A DNA stretch of 64,000 nucleotides from CAIYRG01 sp963747255 (GTDB lineage Bacteria; Pseudomonadota; Alphaproteobacteria; Micropepsales; Micropepsaceae): positions 268,759 to 332,758 of the forward strand of contig CAVVEG010000002.1 in assembly GCA_963747255.1 (NCBI GenBank), written 5' to 3'. Both the position numbers and the translations under genes were made by a program. Shown piece after piece: positions 45,439 to 53,998 of the stretch. A model generated the notes under the pieces. That model saw only the letters and a program-made list of their open reading frames with translations. It was not told the origin of the DNA and did no database searches. Each line of letters starts with the position of its first letter. The stretch's first letter is position 1.

Positions 45439-46560
45439 ATGAATATCCGTTATCGCGTGGATCTGATGGCCGAGGAACGAGACGAACTGAGCCAGCTTTT
45501 GAGCGCGGGCAAGCATGCCGCGCGAAAATTGAAACGGGCTCAAATCCTGTTGGCCGCCGATGCCGGCGCCAGCGACGAGGAGATCGCAAGGACAATCGGC
45601 GTCGGCGGCTCCACGGTCTATCGGACCAAGCGTCGCTTCGTAGAAGTCAGCCTGGAAGCCGCTCTCAGCGAAGAGCCGCGTCCGGGAGCCGAACGCAAGC
45701 TCTCCGGCAACGAACAGGCGCTATTGATCGCAACCGCCTGCTCGAAGCCGCCTGCCGGACGTGCCCGTTGGACGCTGGAGCTTTTGGCAAATGAGATAGT
45801 CAGGCTGACCTGGCATGAAAGCCTATCCCGCGAAACAGTGCGCCGGAGGTTGGAGGAAAACGACCTCAAGCCGTGGCGCAGGGATATGTGGTGCATTCCC
45901 AAAGTCGACGCCGAGTACGTTGCCCGCATGGAGGATGTGCTTGATCTCTACAATGAGGAGCCCGATCCAAAGCGCCCGGTCGTCTGCTTCGACGAAAGCC
46001 CGACCCAGCTCATCGGCGAGGTGCGAGCGCCCATCCCGGCCAAGCCAGGACAACTCGAGCGCTTCGACTGCGAATATCGGCGGAACGGCACGGCCAACCT
46101 CTTCGTCTTCCTCGATGCACATAGCTCATGGCGCAAGGTGAAGGTCACAGACCGGCGCGCGGCAGAGGACTTCGCAACCTGCATGCGCGAGCTTTCCGAC
46201 GTTCACTTTCCTGAGGCCGAGAAAATCCGGGTCGTGCTGGACAATCTCTCAACCCATTCCCCGAGCGCTCTCTATCAGGCATTCCCGGCACCGGAGGCGC
46301 GGCGCATCCTGCGCCGGCTGGAGTTCCACTTCACGCCCAGGCACGCGAGCTGGCTCAACATGGTCGAAATCGAAATCGGAGTCCTGCGATGCCAATGCCT
46401 CGACCGGCGCATCGACAGTCGCGAGCTCCTGGAATCGGAAATCGCGCTCTGGGAACACCAGCGAAACCAAAGCGGGACCCGCATCAAATGGATGTTCACC
46501 GCCGAAAAGGCTCGGACCAAAATGGCCCGCGCCTACCCAATCCCGCTCAACAAGTCATAA
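45439..46560 (+). CDS. IS630-family transposase, copy A
   Basis: A 373-residue transposase with AAGGAGG before the ATG. The N-terminal helix-turn-helix (ASDEEIARTIGVGGSTVYRTKRRF) is followed by the DDE core: CFDESPTQLIGE (Asp), VVLDNLSTHS (Asp) and SWLNMVEIEIGVL (Glu). The frame is intact. It differs from copy B in two residues (LWEHQ and LNKS here). Confidence 0.95.
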   Translation: MNIRYRVDLMAEERDELSQLLSAGKHAARKLKRAQILLAADAGASDEEIARTIGVGGSTVYRTKRRFVEVSLEAALSEEPRPGAERKLSGNEQALLIATACSKPPAGRARWTLELLANEIVRLTWHESLSRETVRRRLEENDLKPWRRDMWCIPKVDAEYVARMEDVLDLYNEEPDPKRPVVCFDESPTQLIGEVRAPIPAKPGQLERFDCEYRRNGTANLFVFLDAHSSWRKVKVTDRRAAEDFATCMRELSDVHFPEAEKIRVVLDNLSTHSPSALYQAFPAPEARRILRRLEFHFTPRHASWLNMVEIEIGVLRCQCLDRRIDSRELLESEIALWEHQRNQSGTRIKWMFTAEKARTKMARAYPIPLNKS

Positions 46561-46771
46561 TCTCTGTGCAGAGGTCTAGTCGTGATCGGCAAATGCGAAG
46601 AAGAAAAACAAATTGCCGCACGATGAGTGACATGGATCAATAGGCTTCATCGTCGTGCGTTATAGAAACGAGTTCGCTTTTGCCAATGATGGAAATCGCG
46701 TGTTTCGCATCGAACATTTCATCGCGCCGCACGGCGAAGCAGCCAAAAGACATTATCGGTCGAACATAGGT

Positions 46772-47194
46772 ATGGCCTACATAAATTTTACTCCTCCCAA
46801 AGAAGACGTAAGACGCTTTGCCCTGTTCTTAGTTGTGGGCGTGCTTGCAGCCAGCACTGCGCTGCTACTGCGTGCCCTGTTGAATCGCGTGGTGCCGTTC
46901 GAGCTGGCCGTCGCCATGGCCCAGCTGGCCGGCCTCATGGTCGCCTTTGCTCTCGACCGGATCATTGTCTTCACGAGATTTTCCGGCTCACTTGTTGGCG
47001 CCTTCAGGCGCTTCTTCGTAGTCAATCTGTTTTCCCTGACCATTTTGACCGTCATCAGCGCACTGTTCTACCGTAGCGTGCTCCCCTTGCTAGGATGGAG
47101 CCTGTATCCCGATTATACGGCGCATTTTATCGGCATGGGCGTTACGGCGCTGCCCAGTTACTTCGGCCATCGGTTCTATACTTTTCGCGCGTGA
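46772..47194 (+). CDS. GtrA-like membrane protein
   Basis: A 140-residue protein from the ATG at 46772, chosen because the GtrA pattern starts there (RRFALFLVVGVLAASTALLLRALLN); an upstream in-frame ATG at 46655 adds an unlike N-terminus. Four transmembrane segments follow, with ALDRIIVFTR and the C-terminal GHRFYTFRA. GtrA-like proteins are thought to flip lipid-linked sugars or polyprenyl-phosphate sugars, which fits the nearby HAD-UbiA genes in theme only. Confidence 0.87.
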   Translation: MAYINFTPPKEDVRRFALFLVVGVLAASTALLLRALLNRVVPFELAVAMAQLAGLMVAFALDRIIVFTRFSGSLVGAFRRFFVVNLFSLTILTVISALFYRSVLPLLGWSLYPDYTAHFIGMGVTALPSYFGHRFYTFRA

Positions 47195-47742
47195 GGCTGC
47201 TCCCCCAAGGGCCGATTGTCGCACTACCGAGTGGCCAAAAAGAATTGGCCGGCGGTTGTCACGTCGGAGGCCAATGGAGATCATCCCAAAGGAGATCATC
47301 AAAGAAGCATGTCGAAAAGCATAATAGCCGGGCCGTGGCTGAACAGTAAGCCGACGGTCCGTGTACTAACTATTCTCCCTGAAAGCCCAATCCCCCTGCA
47401 GAAATCCCCCTCGCTTACAACGCGCGCCGGGCGGCCATTGCGGCCCAACAGGCGCTGCCAAATGCTCCATAGCGCCCCTGCCACTGAAAAACCCGCCCAC
47501 ACGCGCCCCGCAGCGCCCCTTTAGGGGGCTCCCAAGGGGTCCATAGCGCTAAGGTGCTTTCCAAGGCGGTTTCTAGAAATCCGCTTGGTCCAAAAAGCCG
47601 GGTCAGGTTAGATCACGGACTGGTATCGCGATTCTGAGCGAGCGCTCCCCGCACCTTACGCAACGCCGCGTTCGTCCATCGATGGCCGTTCTGCGCCGCC
47701 TGCCGCTCTGGTCAGATGACCGCCGATGGCGACGTGCGCCGG
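47195..47742. other. Intergenic stretch without recognisable gene
   Basis: About 550 bp, rich in GC-runs and short inverted repeats (for example GCCCCTTTAGGGGGC at about 47514). No frame with good start signals or family resemblance. It may hold terminators for the flanking convergent genes. Confidence 0.45.
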
Positions 47743-47865
47743 TTATTTCGAATGACTGGGCCAAAGGAGCAAGGTCAGAACAATCGCCCACACTATTCCC
47801 CAGCCCACCCACGTGATGTTCGGGTGGGCTGCCTGCCATTCCAGGATCTTCTTCTGGAAGCTCAT
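47743..47865 (-). CDS. Small single-span membrane protein, 40 residues
   Basis: MSFQKKILEWQAAHPNITWVG then a hydrophobic segment (WGIVWAIVLTLLLWP) and SHSK. A basic amphipathic N-terminus plus one membrane span is a plausible small inner-membrane protein. The upstream ribosome binding site is poor, so the call is tentative. Confidence 0.42.
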   Translation of the reverse strand: MSFQKKILEWQAAHPNITWVGWGIVWAIVLTLLLWPSHSK

Positions 47866-48033
47866 TTTGGGCTGAGGATGTACGCAACGATATTCATCCG
47901 CTTCAGAGTAGGAAACGCACAAGACCGTATGACATTGCCCATTCTCCAATTGTCGGCTTGATGAATTGATAAGGATCAACGGGCACGATACCGACACAGA
48001 AGGACCACACCGACGCACCTCCCCCCATCCCAC

Positions 48034-48783
48034 CTAGCCAGGGGGAAGCTCACGATCCGTGCCGAGCCATTGTGCGACTTTCAAAAAATAAACATTTCTG
48101 TCTTGGCCGGGATGACGTAGCCCCAGCACGTGCACTGCCGAAAGAAATGCGTCGCGATCACTCCAGCCCTTGTCTCGCAATTCGCGATATGCGCGTGCGA
48201 CCGTGCTCTCACACTCGGTACAATCATCCCAATTGGACAACTCGGCGACAAGAGCATAGCCGAGATCGATCAGGGCGCGCCGGTTCTGCGGTTCGCGTAT
48301 GCCCTTGCCGGTCGGGATCAGCGGCTCGGAGAAGCTCTTGAGAGTTACGATGCCCGCGGCGCTCATGCCGAGGCGCACCATTTCGGATTTGATCGCGAGC
48401 GCGCGCCGTTCAGACAGATGTTCATTGTAACGGATTGAACCCACCTTGTCTGTATGAACGGTCACCACGATGCGAACTGGTCCAATCTCCTTCGCGACCT
48501 TTACCGCTCCGGAAACGATGTGCTGTGCCTCCGGTGTCAGATCGGATTTGTCGAAATCGAAAAACACCATATATTGCCGCACAATCGGATCGACCATAGC
48601 AACGACAACGGGCCGCTGATAAGCCGGTGAAGGCGTAACCACGAATGCCGTTGCTGACGCGGCTTCGGCCACGGGTGCTGGTGGTGGCCCGGTGCGCGGA
48701 TCGCTGAAATAATTTGCGGATGCGGGTACAACGCAAAAAACTGCGCCCAACATCAGCGACGAAAGAAGTTTCTTCGTGCTCAT
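48034..48783 (-). CDS. OmpA-family protein with signal peptide
   Basis: A 249-residue protein from the ATG at 48783 (signal peptide MSTKKLLSSLMLGAVFCVVPASA); the frame is open further upstream. Residues 65-175 form an OmpA-like peptidoglycan-binding domain: YMVFFDFDKSDLTPEAQ, VVTVHTDKVGS, LSERRALAIKSEMVRLGM, NRRALID. The usual Gly-His-Thr-Asp of the family is Val-His-Thr-Asp here. The C-terminal 65 residues are extra. Likely periplasmic or outer-membrane linked. Confidence 0.88.
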   Translation of the reverse strand: MSTKKLLSSLMLGAVFCVVPASANYFSDPRTGPPPAPVAEAASATAFVVTPSPAYQRPVVVAMVDPIVRQYMVFFDFDKSDLTPEAQHIVSGAVKVAKEIGPVRIVVTVHTDKVGSIRYNEHLSERRALAIKSEMVRLGMSAAGIVTLKSFSEPLIPTGKGIREPQNRRALIDLGYALVAELSNWDDCTECESTVARAYRELRDKGWSDRDAFLSAVHVLGLRHPGQDRNVYFLKVAQWLGTDRELPPG

Positions 48784-49299
48784 TCTTTTTTGATCGCTCT
48801 TCTGCGGTGTTCGCGCACTGATGCAGGTCAACGATCGACTGTGATGTTTTTCAACTCATCGCACACAGAGGGAACTGGAATTCGTTTATGAACGAGCCCT
48901 AACGAGTCAAAAGGTGAAATTGCTCTCGCGGTCTTTAATCTTAGAGATGCGCAGAGTCGCGCCGCGATGATCGAGCTTGATGTGGTGGCATGAATCCCAG
49001 CACCTTGCTTTCGCGCAGGGCCCCACCGCTTTGCGGCAGTGGGCGTAAATTCCTTTTCGAGTGATCACACTGCAGGGCGCAGCAGGTTTGGATCGGCTAG
49101 TGGTCTGGCGCCCGACGTTTCGCAGGGACCGTTCGCAACAGATCTCAAATATAGCAAATTCGTGATCGAAGGGCCAAGTCAGGTTGACGCAAATCAAGAT
49201 ATTGAGCGGTCGTCTCAGTAGTTCTGTTTTTGAGCGTTGAACGCTGAACTGCACCACAAATTCGTTCTTCGGCTTATGAAACTCTCGCGGAGAATTGCA
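48784..49299. other. Intergenic stretch without recognisable gene
   Basis: About 516 bp between the OmpA-like gene and the CsbD-like gene, which are divergent. It should hold both promoters. GCGGAGAA at 49286-49293 is the likely ribosome binding site of the CsbD-like gene. Nothing else was recognised. Confidence 0.5.
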
Positions 49300-49476
49300 A
49301 TGGCAGACAAAGATCGGATCGAAGGATCGGCGAAGCAGGTCAAAGGCGCCGTCAAGCAGGCCGTCGGCAAAGCCGTCGGTGACCCTAAGCTGGAGTTCGA
49401 GGGCAAGGCCGACAAAATCGAGGGAAAGATTCAGAACGCTGTCGGCGGCCTCAAAGACGCGCTCAAAGGGAAGTAG
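49300..49476 (+). CDS. CsbD-like stress protein
   Basis: A 58-residue protein with GGAG 8 bases before its ATG. The sequence has the family pattern DRIEGSAKQVKGAVKQAVGK and EFEGKADKIEGKIQNAVGG. CsbD-like proteins are small, hydrophilic, and induced in general stress; their molecular role is unknown. The short membrane protein gene follows 20 bp later and is probably co-transcribed. Confidence 0.93.
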   Translation: MADKDRIEGSAKQVKGAVKQAVGKAVGDPKLEFEGKADKIEGKIQNAVGGLKDALKGK

Positions 49477-49496
49477 GTGACCAAACTGTTTGGTCG

Positions 49497-49688
49497 TTGC
49501 CTGAAATTGGAAAGGCAAGACAAGTATATTTGCTGATTATCGTCGTACTTCTGCTGCTGTTCAGTGGCGGCGGTTACTACGGCTATACCCGCTACGGTGG
49601 TGCCGGTCTTGGCGGCGTGCTGGGGTTGGTACTGGTAGTTCTTGTCGTGCTCGCGCTCTTCGGCGGCTTGCATTTCAACCGCCCCTGA
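49497..49688 (+). CDS. Small Gly-rich membrane protein (DUF3309-like)
   Basis: A 63-residue protein with a TTG start. It has a hydrophobic segment (VYLLIIVVLLLLF), then SGGGYYGYTRYGGAGLGG and a second hydrophobic segment (VLGLVLVVLVVLALFGG). This layout resembles DUF3309-type small membrane proteins that often sit next to CsbD genes. No function known. Confidence 0.68.
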   Translation: MPEIGKARQVYLLIIVVLLLLFSGGGYYGYTRYGGAGLGGVLGLVLVVLVVLALFGGLHFNRP

Positions 49689-49861
49689 TTCGGAAGGCCG
49701 GCGGCCATCCCCGGGCTCGGAGTTCACTCGCAGGCGGGTCTTTGGGCAGGCGGGTCTTTGGCGAAACCCGCGGCGCACCTGATCGCTTCGACCTGACCGG
49801 GATTCCGTACCATGACGTACGCCTTGGCTGCGCATGCTGCATCATCTGTGGTGTTTACGGT

Positions 49862-50857
49862 CTAAAATCGAAACGAAAGATCAACTGCGCCGAACTCATC
49901 TTTCGCCGCCTGCGTCTTGTATTCACGGCTACGGATGTCGTGGGTAAACGCGATTCGCACTCTGTCGAATGTGACCGCCGCGCCGAACATGGCATCGCCA
50001 ACCAAATTCATCTTCTGCACGCTGCGGCTCGACTCAAACGTATTGCCGTCAAGAAAGAGATTGCGCGCAATCGCGCGTCCATCCACGCCCGCAAAGACAT
50101 ACGCGCTTACCGCGCCATTCGGCTCGAAGAAATTTGAGCCCGGCAGGCTGGGCTCTACGCGCATCGGACCGTAATCAGCGGGCAGATTGAAGCCCAGACG
50201 CGCCAACGCGCCAGCATTGACGTAGTCGTAGACATTGCCGACTGCGACACCGTAATCCGGTTCGACGTCGAAGATCAGTCCCAAAACGGATGTTGGCGGA
50301 ATGAGTTTGATGTTGCGTTCGTATTGAATGATAAGCCCAGGCTCATTGTGTAACTGAGTGGACCAGCCTAACGGTTTTTGGTCGTGGATAAGCCCGTGGA
50401 CCCATGTCTGGGTCTTGTCGGCCAGCGAATCCGGTCCAATTACACCGAGCGTGACTTGCAACTGGTCGAGATGCGTACCGCTGTCACCGACAAGGCCAAA
50501 TGCGCCATAGAGAAATCCCGCATAGGGGCGAGCCGTCGGAGGCGGGTTCGGTTCGTTCAAATTGTTTGGTGTGTAGATACTCTGACCGACGGCATAGCGC
50601 GTGCGCACATCATTTTGTGCGGTGAAAAACGGGAGCCAATTCGCAACACGGATCGCCCAATCTGGCGTGTCTTGCGGGGCTGTCGTGTAGGCGAACTCTA
50701 CGCCGTTGGTGTAGTCATGGTCGGTGTTGTAGAAGATGTCGTTCTCGAACAGCACGCTGAGCGTCCCTTGTTCAGTTCCGTCCTCGGCACGCGCAGGCGC
50801 GACAACGATGCTCAGCGCCGCGGCGAGCGCCGTAGAAAAAACGAGTCTTGGCGTCAC
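49862..50857 (-). CDS. lpxR: LpxR-family outer-membrane lipid A deacylase
   Basis: A 331-residue protein with a signal peptide (to about residue 24). The family pattern is clear: LFENDIFYNTDHDYTNGVEFAY with the Asn/Asp residues of the active-site region, RPYAGFLYGAFG, QLQVTLGVIGPDS and a beta-barrel C-terminus ending RF. LpxR removes the 3'-acyloxyacyl group of lipid A in a calcium-dependent way. Substrate use in this organism is not known. Confidence 0.88.
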   Translation of the reverse strand: MTPRLVFSTALAAALSIVVAPARAEDGTEQGTLSVLFENDIFYNTDHDYTNGVEFAYTTAPQDTPDWAIRVANWLPFFTAQNDVRTRYAVGQSIYTPNNLNEPNPPPTARPYAGFLYGAFGLVGDSGTHLDQLQVTLGVIGPDSLADKTQTWVHGLIHDQKPLGWSTQLHNEPGLIIQYERNIKLIPPTSVLGLIFDVEPDYGVAVGNVYDYVNAGALARLGFNLPADYGPMRVEPSLPGSNFFEPNGAVSAYVFAGVDGRAIARNLFLDGNTFESSRSVQKMNLVGDAMFGAAVTFDRVRIAFTHDIRSREYKTQAAKDEFGAVDLSFRF

Positions 50858-50947
50858 GAGGGGCCCCTAATCTAAAGGATTGTCGGGATTTACCTTGGCA
50901 ATAGGTCACACCTGCCGTGACTGTTGCCGCAATATTCACAGAATAAT

Positions 50948-51219
50948 TCAACACGTATGCGGTATTCCGACCGACAGAACCGCGAATGGGACCCGCTCGT
51001 TGGGGGTGACGGTCAGATCGTCGATTGTTCCAACGGTCTGGTTGGACTTGTTGACGACCGTGCTGCCCACCACCTTGGATGTCCGGTACCCCGTTGCCAC
51101 CGACTGCGGGTCGACCTTCATCAAGGACAGCGTTTGGGGTGCGCCCTGCGAAAAGGCCGGGCCGCTCAGCGCCGCAGCTCCCACGGCAGCGCTTGCAAGG
51201 AAGGTAAAGAATGTTTCAT
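50948..51219 (-). pseudogene. Degraded PRC-barrel protein gene
   Basis: The ATG at 51219 has AAAGGAACGACC before it, but after MKH the frame breaks. The next frame gives a signal peptide (FFTFLASAAVGAAALSGPAFSQ) and the first half of a PRC-barrel (TSKVVGSTVVNKSNQTVGTIDDLTV... FAVLSVG), then stops at IPHTC. One missing base near CATTC and the loss of the C-terminal half make it a pseudogene. It lies beside an intact PRC-barrel gene. Confidence 0.68.
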
Positions 51220-51329
51220 GGTCGTTCCTTTCAATTTATCGATTATGCGGAAACGCCCGGAGCCAGTGTCGGTCATGGTCCGGGCATTTCCACGAGGCTA
51301 TATTTTGGACTTGCCTTCGGCCACCGCAA

Positions 51330-51716
51330 TTACATCCAGTAACTTGGCGCCTTGTAGTAGCTGTCGACCTTGCGGCCATAGTCGGGCGTCCATATGAACT
51401 CCGAATTGCGATCGTAGTTCGGCGCGCCCTGGAGCAGCTTCTTGTCCAGATTGACAACGTAGCCGCCCTTCTGTGCGTCGTACTTGAGGTTCGCCCACGG
51501 CAGGGGGTGGTACTTCTCGCCCATGCCGAGAAAGCCGCCGAACGACATCACCGCATAGATCGCGCGACCGCTGACTTTGTCGAGCATGATGTCATCAACG
51601 CTTCCGAGCTTATCACCAGCCGGATTGTAGACATTGGTGCCGTTTACCTTTTCAGCAGCGATGAGAGTCCCGGAGGTAATCGAAGTGGCTTCGGCCACAG
51701 CTGAACTGGTTTGCAT
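51330..51716 (-). CDS. PRC-barrel domain protein
   Basis: A 128-residue protein from the ATG at 51716 with AGGGAG 9 bases upstream. The PRC-barrel is VNGTNVYNPAGDKLGSVDDIML, SGRAIYAVMSFGGFLGMGEKYHPLPW and YVVNLDKKLLQGAPNY. Proteins of this type are common in alphaproteobacteria, small and of unknown role, often stress-linked. It lacks a signal peptide, unlike the degraded relative next to it. Confidence 0.9.
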   Translation of the reverse strand: MQTSSAVAEATSITSGTLIAAEKVNGTNVYNPAGDKLGSVDDIMLDKVSGRAIYAVMSFGGFLGMGEKYHPLPWANLKYDAQKGGYVVNLDKKLLQGAPNYDRNSEFIWTPDYGRKVDSYYKAPSYWM

Positions 51717-52264
51717 TACAAGAACTCCCTTGCATGTTTGGGTTAAGAAAAAATCGTTCGGCCTCACGCTGGCCTCATACGGCAGGCGCAGGAATGTCAC
51801 CCGAACGATCGACCGATTTTTAGATTGTTGCAGTGTTGCGTGCTGTTCTGAATTGAACATTCTGGCTTGAAAAAGCCGCGCCGCACCCAAAAGTCCTAGT
51901 TTCCGCATTTGGCCGATTGCCGGCGACGTACGCGGATTTTATCTACTTCTGTGTTCCTGGGTTGGGTTGTCACCCGAAGTGCATGTCATTTTGGTGTCGT
52001 GGACGGCTGTCGTGGACGGCTCCCGGTCTTCGGCAGTTTATTCTATCCTCAGTTACCTGCACGTACGGTGACGACAGCTGCCAGGCTGCTTGCGGTTTGA
52101 TTTGTTGGGAACAACAGGTTTGGTGCCACGATTTTGCAGCCACTGCCGCAGCTCGGCGCTGTCGTAGGCCCTATCGCCCAAGAGCTTCTTCGCTCTTGCG
52201 GTTGATTGAGATCACACCATGCACGCAGTCTGCGTGACATCATGTTTTTTTTGGAGTCACAGCA
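51717..52264. other. Intergenic region with an IS5 remnant
   Basis: About 550 bp without an intact gene. A short IS5-family fragment at about 52083-52200 (minus strand) is listed separately. GGAG at 52253-52256 is the probable ribosome binding site of the MlaC-like gene. Confidence 0.5.
52083..52200 (-). pseudogene. IS5-family transposase fragment
   Basis: Reads KKLLGDRAYDSAELRQWLQN then RGTKPVVPNKSNRKQP, a block around the second Asp of IS5-type transposases. Only about 38 codons remain. It is unlike the IS5 element at 59526-60458, so it comes from a different lost element. Confidence 0.65.
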
Positions 52265-52912
52265 TTGACCGTCAAAATGAGTTTGAAGGGCATGGCGGCC
52301 GCGCGCGCATTGGCGCCTTATTTTTTCGCTGGTGCCGCAGCACTCCTATTGCCAGTTTCGGCAGCACATGCCGACGCAACATCGGCAGAGACCTTCGTTC
52401 AACAGAGTGTCGACAAAGAACTCGCCATATTGAAAGACTCGAGCCTCGCACAGCGGGAACGCGAGACTTGTTCCCGCGCGTTGCTGCGTTCAATCATCGA
52501 TGTCAAACGCGTCGCAATATTTGTGCTCGGGCCGTACGCCCACGATGCCTCCGATAAACAGATCGATGACTTCGTGAACGCCTTCTCTGATTACTTTACG
52601 AACATGTTTCACCTGGACCAAAACTTTGGGGGAGGGACCATTGCGGTTACCGGGGCGACGGCGCGCGCGGCGGACGACGTTATCGTGACCGTTGCCGGCG
52701 CGGATGCGAGTCCCTCGATAGGTACGGCGATGAACTTCGCCTTCCGGGTACGCAAGAATGCCGCCGGAAACGACACGATCGTGGATGTGCTGGTTGGAGC
52801 CATCTCGATGGCGGTGACCGAGCGCGACGAATTTTCGAGCTACCTCCAGCAACACGGTGGCAACATCGAGCAGCTTTCCGAAGAATTGGAAGAACGCGCA
52901 GCGGCCAAATAA
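52265..52912 (+). CDS. MlaC/Ttg2D-like phospholipid-binding periplasmic protein
   Basis: A 215-residue protein with a TTG start (GGAG upstream; an ATG at 52277 is the alternative) and a signal peptide to about residue 36 (SAAHA). The family pattern is ATSAETFVQQSVDKELAIL, then VAIFVLGPYAHDASDKQIDDFVNAFSDYF and ISMAVTERDEFSSYLQQHGGNIEQL. MlaC carries phospholipids between the membranes for the Mla transporter. No other mla gene is nearby, so it may work with a system elsewhere. Confidence 0.87.
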   Translation: MTVKMSLKGMAAARALAPYFFAGAAALLLPVSAAHADATSAETFVQQSVDKELAILKDSSLAQRERETCSRALLRSIIDVKRVAIFVLGPYAHDASDKQIDDFVNAFSDYFTNMFHLDQNFGGGTIAVTGATARAADDVIVTVAGADASPSIGTAMNFAFRVRKNAAGNDTIVDVLVGAISMAVTERDEFSSYLQQHGGNIEQLSEELEERAAAK

Positions 52913-53006
52913 GTCGCCCGCCGAGTTTGCGCGCCGAAACTCCGTCAAAAAATACCTCGCGCGGGCGCTGGGACCAGTCCCTCCCCAAAGCGGCTGCGGG
53001 CTAGAC

Positions 53007-53997
53007 CTTATGATTGCTGGGCCTGAGGGTGGCCCGTCATCCGATATGCAACGGTACGAGGGTTAAGCCGGATGTCCGGCACAGAGCCTCATGCATAGGA
53101 GACGGGCCTCATGGAACATACTCGATTTGTTGGCTTGGACATTCATAAAGAACGGATCTCGATCTCGGTGGCGGAGAGCGGACGCTCGGGGGCGCTGGAA
53201 TATCTGGGAGAGATTACCAATGATCCTGGCGCAATCAGCAAGCTGTGCGACCGTCTTAAGCGTGCCGGCAAGCCGCTGGCGTTTTGTTATGAGGCTGGAC
53301 CGTGCGGCTATGGCGTTTATCGGCAACTCACAAGCCTCGGCCATCGCTGCGATGTGGTGGCGCCGTCGCTGATTCCGAAGAAGTCTGGCGATCGGGTGAA
53401 GACAAATCGTCGCGACGCCACCATGCTGGCGCGTCTGCATCGGGCCGGAGAGCTGACAGCCGTCTGGGTGCCTGACGCTGATCACGAAGCCATGCGCGAT
53501 CTGGTCCGGCTGCGCGGCGTCGTGCGACAAATCGTGACTCACGCGCGTCAGCATCTTCAGGGTTTTCTGCTTCGTCACGGTCGCAAGCACGGGCTTGGAA
53601 CGGCATGGCGAATGGCCTACCGGCGGTGGCTATCGACTTTGGCCTTCGAACATCCCGCTCAGCAGATCGCATTTCAGAACTATGTCGATGCCGTCACGGA
53701 TGCGGAACGGCGCCTGCAGCGAGTGGAGGAACAGATATCCAGCCTTCTCCCCGAATGGACTCTGCGCCCAGTTGTTGACGCCTTGCAGGCGATGCGAGGT
53801 ATTGCGCTGCTCAACGCGGTGGTGCTGGTCGCGGAAGTTGGCGACTTCACACGCTTCTCAAACCCGCGCCAGCTCATGGCCTATTTCGGCCTGGTCCCGG
53901 GCGAGCGATCAAGTGGCGAGACCGCCCGGCGAACAGGCATCACCAAGACAGGCAACAGCCATGTCCGGCGTGCGCTGGTCGAGGGCGCCTGGGCTTA
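53007..53997 (+). repeat. Left arm, part 1, of a 1535-bp inverted repeat
   Basis: These 991 bp match, in inverse orientation, the DNA at the right end of the window (down to about 63010). They hold the upstream region and first 295 codons of the IS110 gene. Part 2 is at 60462-61005. Together they give 1535 bp, exactly the length of the right arm 62466-64000. The repeat may extend past the window end. Confidence 0.9.
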
Positions 53998-53998
53998 G
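53111..53998 (+). pseudogene. IS110-family transposase, 5' part (interrupted)
   Basis: Codons 1-295 of a 371-codon gene that is intact at 62781-63896. It holds the DEDD domain (Asp10 in GLDIHK, Glu61 in YEAGPCGY, Asp102 in TNRRDA) and the first part of the transposase_20 domain (MRGIALLNAVVLVAEVGDFTRFSNPRQLMAYFGLVP). The frame stops at TAG because of the inserted IS elements after GGGCTTA. The rest of the gene follows at 60462-60690. Confidence 0.92.

Larger units (their letters stand above)
45113..46576 (+). mobile_element. IS630-family element, copy A
   Basis: The ends CCTCTGCACAGAG and CTCTGTGCAGAGG are inverted repeats; the core CCTC...GAGG is 1460 bp (45115-46574), the same length as copy B. 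Copy A is flanked by CTAG-containing sequence on both sides (CTAGACCTC and GAGGTCTAG). It holds a divergent pair: a LexA-type helix-turn-helix gene and the transposase. Confidence 0.9.

Noticed and set aside
45439..46560. IS630 copy A as a cargo-bearing composite with copy B
   Set aside because: The copies are 14 kb apart with ordinary chromosomal genes between them and no sign of a joint target duplication.
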